From: Salvia splendens
Lineage: Eukaryota; Streptophyta; Magnoliopsida; Lamiales; Lamiaceae
Length of the DNA: 64,000 bases
Assembly (NCBI RefSeq): GCF_004379255.2
Contig: NC_056046.1
Span: forward strand, 3,410,001-3,474,000
Direction: 5' to 3'
Part shown: positions 45,891 through 59,089 of the stretch, one piece after another
How the letters are laid out: every line of letters begins with the position of its first letter
How positions within the stretch are numbered: the stretch's first letter is position 1
Notes under the pieces: model-generated
What the model was told of the DNA's origin: nothing
Seen by the model: only the letters and a program-made list of their open reading frames with translations
Databases searched by the model: none
Position numbers and translations under genes: made by a program

Positions 45891-47799
45891 TTTGAAGGGA
45901 AAATATTACTATAAGTAGTACTACAACTTATATTTATTTTCATAATATTATACACATGTCGAAAGGATGTCATAAGAATGTTGACATAAGTTGAACCACT
46001 CCAAAACATTGAAATACAAAGCAACATGCGTATTAAATATCAGCTTCAACTTCACTGCATCTTAAACCCCTTCTCTTATTCTTCTTCTGTATATTATTCA
46101 ATTTCCCCTCAAATTTATTGCATTATACAAGATGAAATATTATTATGAAGGTTGGTCTATTGTTGATTTCCAAATCCCATTTGGTTATTACTCTAGCGAA
46201 GAATATGGCCAAAACTTAATACATGGGTAATTATTCTAGCATTTACTTTAATCTCGGTTTTTATTTCATTTTAATTTTAATAACCCAATACCCTTTATGC
46301 AGTGTTTTTTTTATATATACACTTTATGCAGTGTGTACATCAAATTAGTTACCATTTTTATTGCCAATAACATCACTTAGATCGTTAAGATCTAGAAAAT
46401 GTGCATTTTTTTGTTGGATGATTGCACCATACTATTAGAATATTTCATGAGGCTTACATAATTTTATACGTTTAATACAATGTATCAAGGTACTAGCAAC
46501 AAGTAGATGTTTATCTGGGCTTCTCTAAACTCTAAAGAACTAAATCTAATGCATTATGAAGCAATAATTTTGTTATCTAAATAGAAAAGCAATTAAAGTA
46601 GTGTTCTAATATAATGCAATAATTTACATAACTTGTCCTTTTTAAATGCTCAATAGATAACAGTTCATTTTATTATAAATAAAAAATTGATTGGATTTTC
46701 ATGATGTTAAAAGATAAAGTGGAAATTTTTAGCAGAATTGCAACCAAGTTTTATAGATAGGTCTTATCTTCTCATCAGCATTAATTTCGGTGCACCGCCT
46801 ATTTTTTCTACTTTTTTCTTTATTTCTTCCCCAAATTTTATTCAGAAATTTAGTATCCAATATTCTCTATACTATTTATTAAATTATTTTGTGCACCACA
46901 AATTAATTTTCATATCTCTTAATACGTGTCGCCTCGATGTTGGTTTTAGAACGTTTTGTGGAAAATATTGCACTAGATACTTTTTCCGAGCTAGTCAAAT
47001 CATACAATAATTAAATTCTGTTTGAGTCTTTGTGGTCGTATTTGCACAATATAAACTTCAAAGTTCATATTATATTCGGATATTAATTCCGAAATTGACG
47101 GAAATTAATTAATTAATGTGCCTGCAATATTAATTATGTGATGTAGTATTAATTAATTATATGTAATGCATATTTACAAGAACCGTAGTACTACATGTTT
47201 AATAGCTACGCCATGCATGCATTGTAAACCTTACGCATTCTAGGCTTCTAGCTTGTATTTAAGTATTTAACATTATATTAATAAATTAAAGGTACTACAA
47301 ATTTAAAACACAGATGTAAATCTTACAAATGGCCGCTAAATTCGGATAATTATACTTCCTCATTTTCAAATAAGTGACATATTTAGTTTTGATTCTTGTT
47401 CCTTTATAAGTTGCATATATGTATTCATTATCATACTTTTAGAGTCATCCCACTTGGTTTCATAGTAGCTGGTTATTGCTCCATGATAGATTATGTGTTT
47501 CTTATAGTACTATTATTTCTTAGTTGTTTTGTTTTCGATTTTAGATGTTGTTTTTGCCATCGGAAGAAACGGAGAAAGTATATACTACATTGCAAATTAA
47601 TTGTCATGAAAACATTGATCCATAGCATAGAAATCAATCTAAGGCATTTATTTCCATTCAAATTTGTTCCACTATTCTATCTACCTCCAATACAATGTAA
47701 CATGAAATTTGAGGTCTAAAATCGAAACCTAATCTCCGAGTAATAGAAGCTGTGGTTCACTCACATTTCCCTTTCATTATCCATGACATTAAAACACTC
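45891..47799. other. Intergenic, no gene seen
   Basis: AT-rich spacer before the carbonic anhydrase gene. Palindromic TTAATTAATTAA tracts occur near 47100-47160. A TATA-like AATATAAAG lies at about 47805. No gene or defined transposon. Confidence 0.5.
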
Positions 47800-47839
47800 T
47801 TCTCAATATAAAGCCCTCCAAATCCACCCCCATTGAGCT

Positions 47840-50063
47840 ATGTCGACCTTCAACACTTGCTTCGCCTCACAAATCTTCACCACCACCTCTCGAGTCGCCC
47901 TTCGCCCAGTTGCCACCGCTCGCCTCAGCTCCTCTGCCTCCACCCCACCCATCCTCATCCGTAACGAGCCCGTCTTCGCCGCTCCCGCTCCCATCATCCA
48001 CCCCCTCTTGGTACTCACATTTAATTATTTTATAATTTATTTTTACTAATTTAGAACTATAATGTACAATTGAATAGAAATTTTGTAAGTCCATGATGAA
48101 TAAGTATGCCACTTGCAAAAATTTAGGTGACTTGTTCACGTGGATGTTCCAATTAGTACATGCACCAAATTTAATACGCGTCGTAGATTGAATGTGTTAT
48201 ATTTATGAGTAAAAAACTTGCTATATATAGAATATCTATAACAACCTTACGTCTATATATTGTCGTGTTATAATTTATAACTCAACTCATTTTCATCTCT
48301 AAAATTCACACTTATAAATTTCTAAAATTTGCAGAAAGAAGACATGGGTAAGGACTTGTACGAAGAAGCCATTGCTGGACTCCAGAAGCTTCTAAGGTTA
48401 CTTGCAAAAATACTTTTAATTTCTAAAGTTTGAGAGAAGAAATTTTTATTATGAGGTGTGACATATATTTATATATGCAGTGAGAATGGAGAGCTAAAAC
48501 CGGTGGCGGCAGCGAAGATCGACGAAATCACGGCTGAGCTGAAAGCAGCTGACGGCAGCGCTGGCATCTCGTCGGAGTCTGTTGAGAGGCTGAAAACTGG
48601 CTTTGTCACCTTCAAAAAGGAGAAATATGAGTGAGACATACACATCGATATCAAACTTCGTTGTTTTCCCAAATATTAAAAATACTAATACTTCCTCTTC
48701 GTTGACAATCAATAGTCTTGTTTTTTTATTTTGGATCGTCTACAAAAATTAGTCTCTTTCTTTTTTAGTAATTTTATATTTTTAATGATTCACGCCTCAT
48801 TTTACAATACTCTACCTAATTTTTTTTATGTCTCTTATTTTACCATTTTTGCCCAGTATTAATAATATGAAGAAAAATGAATTATAACATCGCATTGATT
48901 TGAAAATTTAATTCAGGAAAAATCCAGCTCTGTACGGTGAACTCGCTAAAGGCCAGAGCCCCACGGTACATTATTTTTGTTTTTTTTTTTAGTAATTTTT
49001 TAGTTCTTAGGTGAAATTTAATCTAATAAATTAAATTTGTGTTTGTATATATACAGTACATGATTTTCGCATGTTCAGACTCGCGCGTGTGTCCCTCGCA
49101 CGTGCTGGACATTCAGCCTGGTGAAGCCTTCGTCGTCCGTAACGTTGCGAACCTGGTCCCACCATTCGACAAGGTGCGCTTTTTTGAGGGGAAATTAATC
49201 AATATTTGATTAAATGGGCTGTTTTGGAAATGGTTATTAATTTGTGCTAATTTCAGACCAAATTCTCTGGAGTTGGGGCTGCTGTTGAGTATGCTGTCCT
49301 GCATCTGAAGGTGAAGTAATTAACTAAATTTCATTTATAACACTAATCTTTAATATACTATTAAGGAAGTTTTGAATAATTGGTTAGTAATTTTTGTTTC
49401 AGGTGAAGGAGATTGTTGTGATTGGGCACAGTGCCTGTGGAGGAATCAAGGGAGTCATGTCCTTCCCATATGATGGCTCCACGTCCACGTAAGCATGCTC
49501 GGAGATATTCACATGCAAATTGTCTCATGTAAAGAACATGAGATCAAAACGCACCTAGTTCCCCTCATATATATTTTGTTGTGATTTGCAGTGACTTCAT
49601 CGAGGACTGGGTGTCGATTGCATTGCCTGCCAAGAACAAGACATTGGCTGACTGCGCAAAAGACACACCATTCGGCGAGCAATGCGCCACATGTGAAAAG
49701 GTAGTTTCAACAATTCACAACGAGCAGCATAATAAATACGTGAATGAAAAAAGTTACTATAGCGTAAATTTCACTTTTATATAGTAGTACTCCATTAATT
49801 TATAATGAAACGAGTCAGTAATATGTTACAACACAATTGACATATTTTTGGTAATATTGATTCAAGCATATATCCAATGACAAATAAAAATGGAACAGGA
49901 GGCGGTGAACGTGTCGCTCGGAAACCTGGTGTCGTACCCATTTGTGAGGGAAGGATTAGTGAAGAAGACAGTTGCGTTGAAGGGAGCGCACTATGACTTT
50001 GTGAAGGGGAGCTTCGAGCTGTGGGCGCTCGACTTCAGCCTATCGCCATCTCTCTCTGTTTGA
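47840..50063 (+). CDS. BCA1: Beta carbonic anhydrase, chloroplast
   Basis: Exons: 47840-48010, 48335-48396, 48481-48630, 48917-48965, 49057-49173, 49257-49310, 49403-49488, 49592-49700, 49899-50063; 963 nt, 320 aa. The first 95 or so residues form a Ser/Thr/Ala/Arg-rich plastid transit peptide. The catalytic core has the zinc ligands Cys150 (in [10 protein letters not shown]), His210 and Cys213 ([10 protein letters not shown]), plus the active-site Asp152-Arg154 pair, followed by [13 protein letters not shown] and the C-terminal [11 protein letters not shown] strand of plant beta-CAs. The enzyme interconverts CO2 and bicarbonate, usually in the stroma of C3 leaves. A TATA-like AATATAAAG is about 30 bp upstream of the start codon, so the 5' UTR would be short. 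The 3' UTR holds a GGA repeat (about 50175-50195). The symbol marks the family; its isoform number is not certain. Confidence 0.94.
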
Positions 50064-50632
50064 ACCTCTATCGATAACATCTCTCTCATCTTCTTACAAT
50101 CCTGCCTTTCTATTTTAATTTCCTCGTATATGACAAGTAAAGAATAACCCATTATATCGGCTATAAATGTGAAGGGAGGAGGAGGAGGAGGAGGAGACTC
50201 CTTTTCTGTTGTATTTTAATATACCCGTTTTATGTATGAAATAAGAGTTGAGATTTTGGGTATGTCTTTACTGTGTTGTGCCCATTTTTTGTTTGTTTCA
50301 CTCAATCCATCTCATCTGCCTGTAATAAATTACTTTTTGTTGAAAGAAAACTGAGTGCTAAAATTCAATGTTTTGTGTGTTGTACATTTTTAGATATTTC
50401 ACCAGAATGGAGAAACAAAATTCTCATGACGATTTGATGGATAATACTATAATGCATACTAGGAGTACCAATTACAATAGCAGCTAAACAAGTTAGTTTA
50501 TTTACTTGGAAAAATAACAATAATGGTGCCATCAACACAAAAAAATCGTTTCTAATGGGACCCACCAACAACTAAGGTAGTTGAGTCGTATTCATTTTTG
50601 GTTTGTTCGAAGGTAGTTGAGTCATTTTTTTT
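50064..50632. other. 3' UTR and flank of carbonic anhydrase
   Basis: Includes a (GGA)n microsatellite near 50175-50195. The rest is AT-rich and noncoding. Confidence 0.5.
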
Positions 50633-51003
50633 GGATATTGACATCTAATATCATGGAACTTTCAAAAAGTTGAGTTTTTCCCACGAAGGCAAATAATATC
50701 ACGAACTTTACCTTGAGTTTGTTATTTCCCACCAGTGAAAAATTCCGCCTATATTAATAGATTGAAGAACAAATTTGGACGGTGTGCTTCCAGAAAAACT
50801 ATCCTCAAAGATTGAAAATCTTGAAACTCTCGAAGTTGTTGTCGAGAAATTACGAAAAAAATCATGATGTTATTTGTCGGAACTTTTTCATTAGTGAGAA
50901 ATAACAAACTCGGGGTAAAGTTCGTGATATTATTTGCCAATTTTAAAATTCGTAGAAAAAACTCAACTTTTAGAAAGTTTCATGATATTAAGTGTCAATA
51001 TCC
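50633..51003. mobile_element. Long-TIR MITE (Mutator-like)
   Basis: 371 bp with inverted terminal repeats of more than 100 bp. The left arm starts GGATATTGACATCTAATATC and the right arm, as complement, GGATATTGACACTTAATATC; both continue with ATAATATCACGAACTTTACC and GAGTTTGTTATTTC. Very long TIRs in a short noncoding element suggest a Mutator-like MITE. Flanks are T-rich, so a 9-bp duplication cannot be proven. Confidence 0.65.
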
Positions 51004-51468
51004 CTTTCTTTTTTTGGTAAAAACTTTATTTCATATCTTATTTTACTTTCTCTTCATCTCTCTTACTTTATTACGTCTCTTACTTTACTCTCTCTACTTC
51101 AACCTTAAACAAATCAATTCCTTGAATCCCGTGCCCAAAAGAAATGTCCCGAACTACCTTGGGACGGAGAGAGAACTACTTTACATCTCATATTAAGTAA
51201 TCACCAAATTTGGAATTCTTTTTTATTTCATTTTACATTGATATGGATAGCAAAACAACTTGTTAGATTCCACCATTGAGACAAAGCAGTTGAAAGTCCC
51301 TAAATATGGAGTGACATTTCCTATTTTCTGGGTATAAAAGCAGGGGGAAAGGGACTGACATATTTAAGAAGGTTCCCTAATTAAAAGAATAAGACAATAA
51401 ATATAATCTCTATTCTAACAAGTATTAAATTCCTATTGTATTGAGAGAGAGAGAGAGGCTTGCCACGA
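51004..51468. other. Spacer between the MITE and the 3' end of the 432-aa gene
   Basis: Noncoding. ACTACCTTGGGACGGAGAGAGA at about 51150 resembles one end of a Stowaway element without a partner. A GA repeat lies at 51441-51456. Confidence 0.45.
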
Positions 51469-54400
51469 TCACAACATTTTGTTCAAGGGTCTCAATTCCT
51501 TCGGCACGCCATTAAAATTGCCAGCAGTAACATCTGATTCAAATAGCGGCCTCTCCCCAATTTTCCACTGAATCCCTTCAGCAAGATGCTCCTTGCTTGG
51601 CGTCAGCATCACAAAATTGGGATCAGCCCTCTGATAACTGCAAATCGAGTCGTAAAATAAAATTCAATGAGTACTAACTCAATGCATGAAGTGCTAACCG
51701 AGCTTTTAAAGAATGCAGAGAGGGAGGAGTAACAGGGGGGTGGACTAACATTCCTTCCCGAATATTTTCGACTTGGATACCGAGACCAAGAGCTGTCTCC
51801 CTCTTTGAACGATCTCTAACAGCTGTATGCAAATGCGTGTCATGATCAAAGAAGCGGAGATTATTACATAAATATGCCACAGCAAATGATGGAAACAGAC
51901 TATGGGTCAGGATGAAGCAAATGGGTATATCCTTTTGCTGTGGTTGCTCTTTAGAGGTATCGCCTTGAGCTTACGTCTAGTTCCCACAACAATCATTGAT
52001 TTCACCTCAGTATGCGATAGGAGGTGAAAACATGTATATACCTACCAGTACCATGTTTGTGTGTGTGATCGTGTTAGATAGGAGGGAATATCGTAAAAAC
52101 ATTTTCAGTCGGAAAAATCCAATTACAATTACTATGAAGGAAATTAGTATCAGTACCTGAGACGCTTAATGTGAAAGAAGGTTTCCACCATGACTTAAAA
52201 GCCAAGGCTATCGAGGAGCTCAGAGGTCCCACCTTACCCTGAGAAATTTACTATGAAGGTTTCTTAAATATTTACTCATTTAACAAAAATGAATACAATA
52301 TGACAAACATATTTAATTGTTACCTTTATTAAAAAGTTCTTATTAGCTTGCCAAGATGCACCAATCTGGAAACTGGAATCGTCAATATTATTCGCTTGTT
52401 GGGTATCATCGACTCTGCAAAGAAAGTATTGGAAGAACTCTATTGACTCACTTGTTTGTTTCAGTATAACATGGACTACAAACAAGGCTTGAAGCCATGT
52501 TTCAAGTACACAGCTAATAGCTGGAAATACCTTGTCAGCAACTCAAAACCAAAGTCAATGTAGTTTGTGATTCCAACTACTTCTTTAGGCTCGAATGGAT
52601 TCTTAACCTGCATTAAATCATATGTTTATTAGTAAACCCTGTCTAAGAAGTTATGCATCAAGAAATAGATTAACAATAGAATAAGCCAGAAAATTTACAG
52701 CTTATGATTATAGTTTAGGGTATAGAAATTCCTAATAAAGATTTTTAAAAATACAATATTTTAAATTAATTTCTTGTGAAGAAACACAATATTCCTTAAA
52801 TGCAACTTGAATTTGGTATACATAAAGTGACATGCAGCGTGAAATCCTCGAATGCAAATTGAATTTAGTATGCATAGAGTGAGATGCAGCATGAAAACGA
52901 CGAACTTCTTGTGACATTCATTTAGGATAATGCACAGCAAAGCCAACTCGCACTGAAGTCAAAATAATGATACATACTAGCAGTGAAAACATGTGAATAC
53001 AAACACACAAAATAGCTAATGAAGAGAGTAAAGACAGACTGTGTGTGTGTGTGTGAGAGAGAGAGAGAGGGGGAGAGATACCCGTCTTTGGACTACCACA
53101 TGCTGGTAGAAAGAAGCAATGAACTGCATATCATTTACAAAGACAAAGTTGTGAGTAGGAAACATGGAGTAACATGCTAGAGCCACATAAAATCTTCCTA
53201 AGTGAAGTATTAATAGTTATCAATCATTTTCTAATGACATCCAAAAACAAAGTTCAGTTCAGTCAGTGTAAAAGTTATACCAACAACTTGACTTAGAAGA
53301 TAAAACAAGGCAAAAATGACTGAAAACTTGAGCTAGAACTCAAACTATAAAAAGAAACCTGAGAATTTTTAGCAAGTTCAAGTCCAAAGTTGAATGACGG
53401 GCTCAATGGGCTGTCTGATCCTAGCCCGTAACCCACTGCACAACTCCAATTTGCTAAGTTTTTGTATCTAGCTCCATCTTTGCTTCCAACTACAGCACAT
53501 CAAGAACAACATAAGTTTTAATCTCAGTATAAATTTTTAGAGACAGCAATGTTTAACAGTTTAATTTCTGTAGTATTTCATTTCTTTTCAATGAGCCTTT
53601 TAAAGACAACAATGTTTAACATTTTAATTTCTGTAGTATTTCATTTACTTCCAATGAAGATGGCACGGAAAACATTTATTCAAAATGTACACTTAACCAC
53701 ATATACAATCATAATAAATCATATCAATGACAGCCATGGAATTCAAAATACTGTAAAGAGCCAACCCCACTTTGTTTCCAAATATGCAGAACAACCATGA
53801 TTAAGTATCCAAAGGAAATATGTGCTCATCTTAGGAATATGGCTAGAAAATAATTCCAACCAGCTTTAATATACCTTCAAAAGAAGCAACTTAATTTCAC
53901 AGGAAGGTTTACCCCCTCAACCATCCATAGCATTTCAAGTTTGCAAACAACAAAGAGAGCATCTTTAGCTTTAAATAAGAGATGTGTTTATTTATTTTAT
54001 TAGTAATTCAGAGGCACGAGGAATGTAAGGGAAAAATTAGTACCACACCAAAACAATATGCATTTAAACAAATAAATAGAGTAGGTCACAAATTATTAAT
54101 TTGAAACTAATGTTCTTGTGGAAGTTCTAGGAAAGAAAGGAAACACGTATTAGTTTTAAAAATAACATACATGCTGGTTCGTATTGCACTCCAGCCGTCA
54201 ACCTTCCCATCTTGCTTACTAACCATGCGTTTTTTGGGAGTTCATCACACGATTCTGCAAAAGAAACAATTAAGTTGAGAGACGTACCGTCGTTCACACG
54301 TGTTGACATATATCCTATAGAATGAGGATATATAATCCAGAGCCATCTTTAATTTGTGGTTTACCAGGAAATGGGACAAATGTAGCTCCAACTGACAGAT

Positions 54401-55617
54401 TAGAAGAGCCATATCTCAAACCCATGATGCCATAATCTTCAGGAGATTTTCTGATTGGTCAAATATGTCATAAACATTGGACAAATGAACAAGCATATTC
54501 CAACTTCCCAACATCGCTCTTTTAATTGAAAATCCGAATGTAACCTCTGTTTTAAAAGAATTGGGAAGATGCCAAATGCTCCAAACCCAAACTTGGGATA
54601 GTATGCACAGGATCTCACCACTAGAGTTCTGCATACACAACAAATAAAGAGCACAAATATCAACTGTTTTCGATACAGAAGCATATAAAAAGGTTTCATA
54701 CAAGAAATGGTTCTTACGGTTCTGAGTTTGAAACAGAGATATCAGCGAATGTGTGAGGATCGAGAACATCACTACAAAGAAACAGTGGACCTGTTTTAGC
54801 ACGTCATCAAGACATAACTGAAATAACAGTTAAATTGTGTCCAAGTATATTTCAGAACCTTTGCCAACGAAACTGTGCGCTTCCTCCAAGTTTCTCATCT
54901 GGCTTTTGATTGAGTGGACCATCAACCTGAACATGCTAAGGAACACTACTACATCACAACCTTTATTTTATAGCTAAGGCTAACTAACTGCAAACTTATC
55001 CACCTAAAATCAATATGGTTGTCTCTATGCCATTTCCACGAAACTCTAAACCTAAAGTAACTGTTCATCACCATTTTTAGCCTTGCAAAATTTGGTAAAG
55101 CGACAGCTAACTATGCAAGTCTTCGTCGCATCATGAATCCAAATTACACTCCTAGACTCCTATTTTGATTCGCTTATTGAAATCCCTAAGCTACATTTAA
55201 TAAAATAAGAAACGAGCATATGAAAACATAACCGTATAACCAAACGCAATTTGACCATGAAATCACGGATACAGTGGCAATCAAATCGACATGCGGGTCA
55301 TCGATCGGCTTGAGCATAATTCTCGTGCTGAAATGCCTCGCTTCTTCGAAATAGTCGTCGAAGAGGCATTTCAGGGCCAGCTTTCCGAACAGCATGTTGT
55401 AGGACGATTCCACCATTCTACATTGCCGCAAAATAAGCATTCAGCCTCCATTATCACAAAGGGAAACGCAACCAAAAGAAGAAAAAGAACTAGCACGCAA
55501 AATAACTGACCTCGTACGGGCGGCGAGAGGGGGGAAATCGAAGAGCGGCGGGACCAGCACCATCGGCGGCGGCGGCGCCGGATCCGAAATAATGGACTTT
55601 AATATCATATTCCCCAT
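51469..55617 (-). CDS. Conserved plant protein of unknown function, possible beta-barrel
   Basis: Fourteen exons (minus): 55511-55617, 55267-55417, 54859-54926, 54718-54771, 54545-54628, 54365-54450, 54171-54254, 53359-53489, 53082-53123, 52531-52607, 52324-52414, 52157-52238, 51750-51822, 51469-51637; 1299 nt, 432 aa, all in frame. The N-terminus is MGNMILKSIISDPAPPPPMV, proline-rich, with no signal peptide. Many later stretches alternate small/polar and aromatic residues with glycine turns (YYPKFGFGAFGIFP, YGIMGLRYGSSNLSVGATF, WLVSKMGRLTAGVQYEP, WSCAVGYGLGSDSP, SSIALAFKSWWKPSFTLSVS), as in outer-membrane beta-barrels of the VDAC/Tom40 or plastid OEP kind. I do not recognise a named family, so the barrel is inference. 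Intron 9 starts beside a GT/GA microsatellite. Conserved exon structure and clean frames argue for a functional gene. Confidence 0.8.
52800..52904. repeat. Two tandem 52-bp units in an intron
   Basis: Units start ATGCAACTTGAATTTGGTAT (52800) and ATGCAAATTGAATTTAGTAT (52852). They lie in intron 9 of the 432-aa gene. Confidence 0.75.
53041..53071. repeat. Compound (GT)n(GA)n microsatellite
   Basis: About eight GT units followed by about eight GA units at the 5' end of an intron of the minus-strand gene, within 20 bp of the exon 9 donor. Confidence 0.9.
53541..53660. repeat. Two tandem 64-bp units in an intron
   Basis: GACARCAATGTTTAACA starts at 53541 and 53605, each followed by TTTAATTTCTGTAGTATTTC. 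Intron 7 of the 432-aa gene. Confidence 0.8.
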
Positions 55618-55742
55618 CTCCGGCGAGCTACAACGTTCTTCTGTAGAATTGGATTGAATTGAATCGAGTGTTTGATTGAGAGAAATGGAGGGAAATAGCG
55701 GGATTTGTTTGCTGTGGAAGCGAGTTTATCTCAACACCTCAC

Positions 55743-55774
55743 CACGTGACTGATTCAAACCCCCACGACACGTG
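55743..55774. promoter_or_regulatory. Two G-box sites upstream of the 432-aa gene
   Basis: CACGTG at 55743-55748 and 55769-55774 (the latter in ACACGTGGCC, a strong ABRE/G-box form), about 125-160 bp before the minus-strand start codon at 55617. Suggests bZIP or bHLH control; inferred. Confidence 0.45.
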
Positions 55775-58700
55775 GCCGCAGATTACGAGCAGATCCGCAT
55801 TACGTGTCGTCTGTTGGACCCCACTCCTCTCTCTCTGTGCAGTTCCGTTTGTGCAGTTGGCGCAGTTGCTAAATGGGCTCAAACGGCCGATCTGGGCTGG
55901 ATAGTTGGGGTATGGGCCGACTGTAAACATATGCCTACTTTTAATTTCATACATAAATGAATAACGAGTTACTATGGACGTGACATATAAAATCTTACTA
56001 TTATAAAATATTAATAATAGTTATAATTATCAAATAATTTTAACTAAATTATCAATAATATTATGATACACCATAAGTAAATTAGTCGTCTAATTTTGGA
56101 GCCACTACAGCTTATGAAGAGTCGTAACTCTCAAATATATTTCTTTCGTTTGTGAATAATTGTTTTTTCCAAGGTGGAGAAGAAAAGAAGAAATATTTTG
56201 ATGATGAGTCCAACAATATTAATAATTAGTTGACTCCTTTTCAACTTTTAGATTGGTGGCTTGGATTCTTCATGGGCCGCCACAGCTGAAATTCATTTGA
56301 AGGGTCCATTATTGTCAAATTTTATATTCACTGTCAATAGATAGTGAAAAATAAAATTAGTAAAGTAAAACAAAGTAATTATATTATTATAGTCGAAATT
56401 GAATAAATAAAAGAGAGAGAAAAAAATCATAAGTCGGGTTACCAGTAATTAAATGGGATAATTTTTCTAGACGGACTAAAATAGATAAATATTATGATTG
56501 GTAGTAGATGGAGTATATTTCAAAGAAATATAAATTGTTGTTATTATTTTGTATACTTTTTTTTAATTATTATAATGAATACGAATATGTAATTGATTAT
56601 CAAATTATGAAAATATTAGTGCATAAAAATAAAAAAAGGTTAGAATGTCTTATTTTACACAATATTTTGAAAAAGGTTAAAAAAAGAAAATCAGAATATA
56701 TCATTTAAATAAAAACAAAGGAAACATACATGTGTATGTGAAATTTTATACTCAATCCGATCTTCAAAAGCGTTCAATGTCCCACATTTACAAATAATGT
56801 GCAATTTTTCGAAACATTATTCGTTAACTCACAAATGAGACGTAGGTGCTTTAATGGATCCCAACTTTAATAATTCACTTTCAAACAAAAACGAGGAATT
56901 GTTCTTACGATTATTAAAGATTTTTATTTTAATTTTTTTCCTGTCTATATATATTGTAAATATGTAGTAGTAGTAGTAATTTACTAACATATATACGATT
57001 TTAAAGATGGGATGGGAATATCGCCTTTATACGGTAGCACGAATTTATCTTTTTTTATACCATTTTTCTGGACTCTACCACAAATCCACAATGAATATAC
57101 TTGGCAATATCCTTACCACTTTATTCCCTTTGCGAATTCTTTCACAATATATAATATCCTTTGGTGATTCGAAAATTACACATTTGTGTATAATTTATTA
57201 TAAGTGAGTCTAGTTTAAAAAATGGCACTTTTTAGTTTTTACATACCCAAAGTTGAGCCAATTTTAAATACGATCACTTTAATTATATGTAAAACACAAC
57301 CTTTAATTTGTTTTATGTACTGATTCGTGTAGTCTGCCAATAGTGGGATAAATGATCTCAATTACATGAAATATTACGGTTGAAAGATTGATTAAAACAA
57401 TAATATATTATAAGGATCTACTCCATTTAAATTAAATTTTAATAGTACAAGGACTTGTGCATGCATTTCGTGATATTGTTAATGATAGTGTTGCTAAAAT
57501 TTTATTTGGAGATATGCTAAACCCTAAGTCAATCTTTTAAAATTAATTAAATACTACTATGACTTACTAGTTTCAATAGAATTACGTTGACGCATAATGA
57601 GAATTAGATAAAGGTAAAAGTGGAAGATGCATATATCAATTTAGTGGGAGAAAATAAAAAAAGAATAATGTATCTTTTTCTTCCAATGGGTTCTCAAATT
57701 CCAATTCTCCACCACCATTGTTTCTCTGAGGTCTCCAATCAATATTATAGTACTCCATATTTTCGTGGGCAAGCAATAATAAGAAAACATGTACTTATAT
57801 CTTAATAATGCTTATTTTAAAACATATCTTCATTATAAATTTACACGTTTATTATATGAAAAGTGAGGCTTTTGTTGATCTAAAACTAAAAGTGATTAAA
57901 CCCTTGATTGTTTCGAACGGGGTGATAAAAATCGTAGATTCATTTTATGCGATAGTTAACGTTAATATCCCCATCATTTAATCTCGATGTTGTTTATCTA
58001 TTTAAGACTAATTTTCTTTATAAGAAAACATATTTATTCCAGTTTTTAAACGTATACTAAATTAAAGATTTAATTATATGTAAATTGGGCCCACCCTAGG
58101 TGGGCTGGGCTTGAATCTTTGGCTGGTGCTCACACCTTTTATTTTTGTATGAAGTTAATTAGTTAAACCTTTTATCATGAATTGAAATCCTAATTATTTT
58201 TCGGACTAAAATTCATAGAATGAAGATCATCCCAAAGTTCTTTTCAGTATTCCTATTTCCTACAAATGGATTTGATTTTTTTGTGAATTTCACTAGAAAA
58301 TCATAATTTTGCTTTCATATTTCTTAGTTTAGAATATCCTTAAATATTTGGATGCTAACATGTCATGTTATAAATTTTGTAACCATAAAAATAACTAACA
58401 TTTATATTCGACAGATGTACTCACATTCTTATAATAATTATTTCAGGATGTTAGTAGTTTTTGACAGATAAAAGTATTTAAACCTATCATGCTTCCAATA
58501 ACTTCTTTTAATGTCGTTTTCACTTTCTTTTCCACAAATTTCCACTTATTGGTCGTGGCAAATTTACCATCTCCAATAATAAATCCATATTTAGAAAAAT
58601 ACGAAACCTATATATATATTTATGGTTATATTTTTCGTGACTGTGGAACAAGTTGCTATTTTGTTGACCTCTATATAAACTTGGTGGATAAAATCGTGAG

Positions 58701-59000
58701 TGGTGTTTATTGCACATTTATTATTTATTCTTAATTTTTAAAATTAAATGTTAACTCATTCTACTATTATATACAAACCCCGCATGCATAATTCATTTAA
58801 ATTGTTTCAAATAAATAATTTAGTACACGGTTCAGCCTTCCGATAAACACGTCAATTCAAATTCTATTATCCACAAAAATAAGTCACATATATATTTTTT
58901 TGGTAAATTTTTTCCTCTAATCGTATGACCCTTAAATGACATAGGTATGCCCAAATTAATTTGTTATACCCACTTTTTAATATTTCACCAAAAAAAGAGG
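55775..59000. other. Intergenic, no gene seen
   Basis: AT-rich, about 3.2 kb. Several short frames are open by chance but show AT-driven Lys/Ile/Tyr/Asn content only. No element ends recognised. Confidence 0.55.
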
Positions 59001-59089
59001 AAAATTAGAAAAATAATAACCATAAATAGTTGTATCAGTGTAGGGGTTAATGGCGCGAAGTTCAACGAATCTTCTTCAAGCTTAACTGT

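Noticed and set aside
50864..51196. 110-codon ORF
   Set aside because: It reads through the inverted repeat of a MITE and T-rich flank.
56508..56708. 66-codon ORF rich in Lys, Ile and Tyr
   Set aside because: Composition matches random AT-rich DNA; no start context or homology signal.
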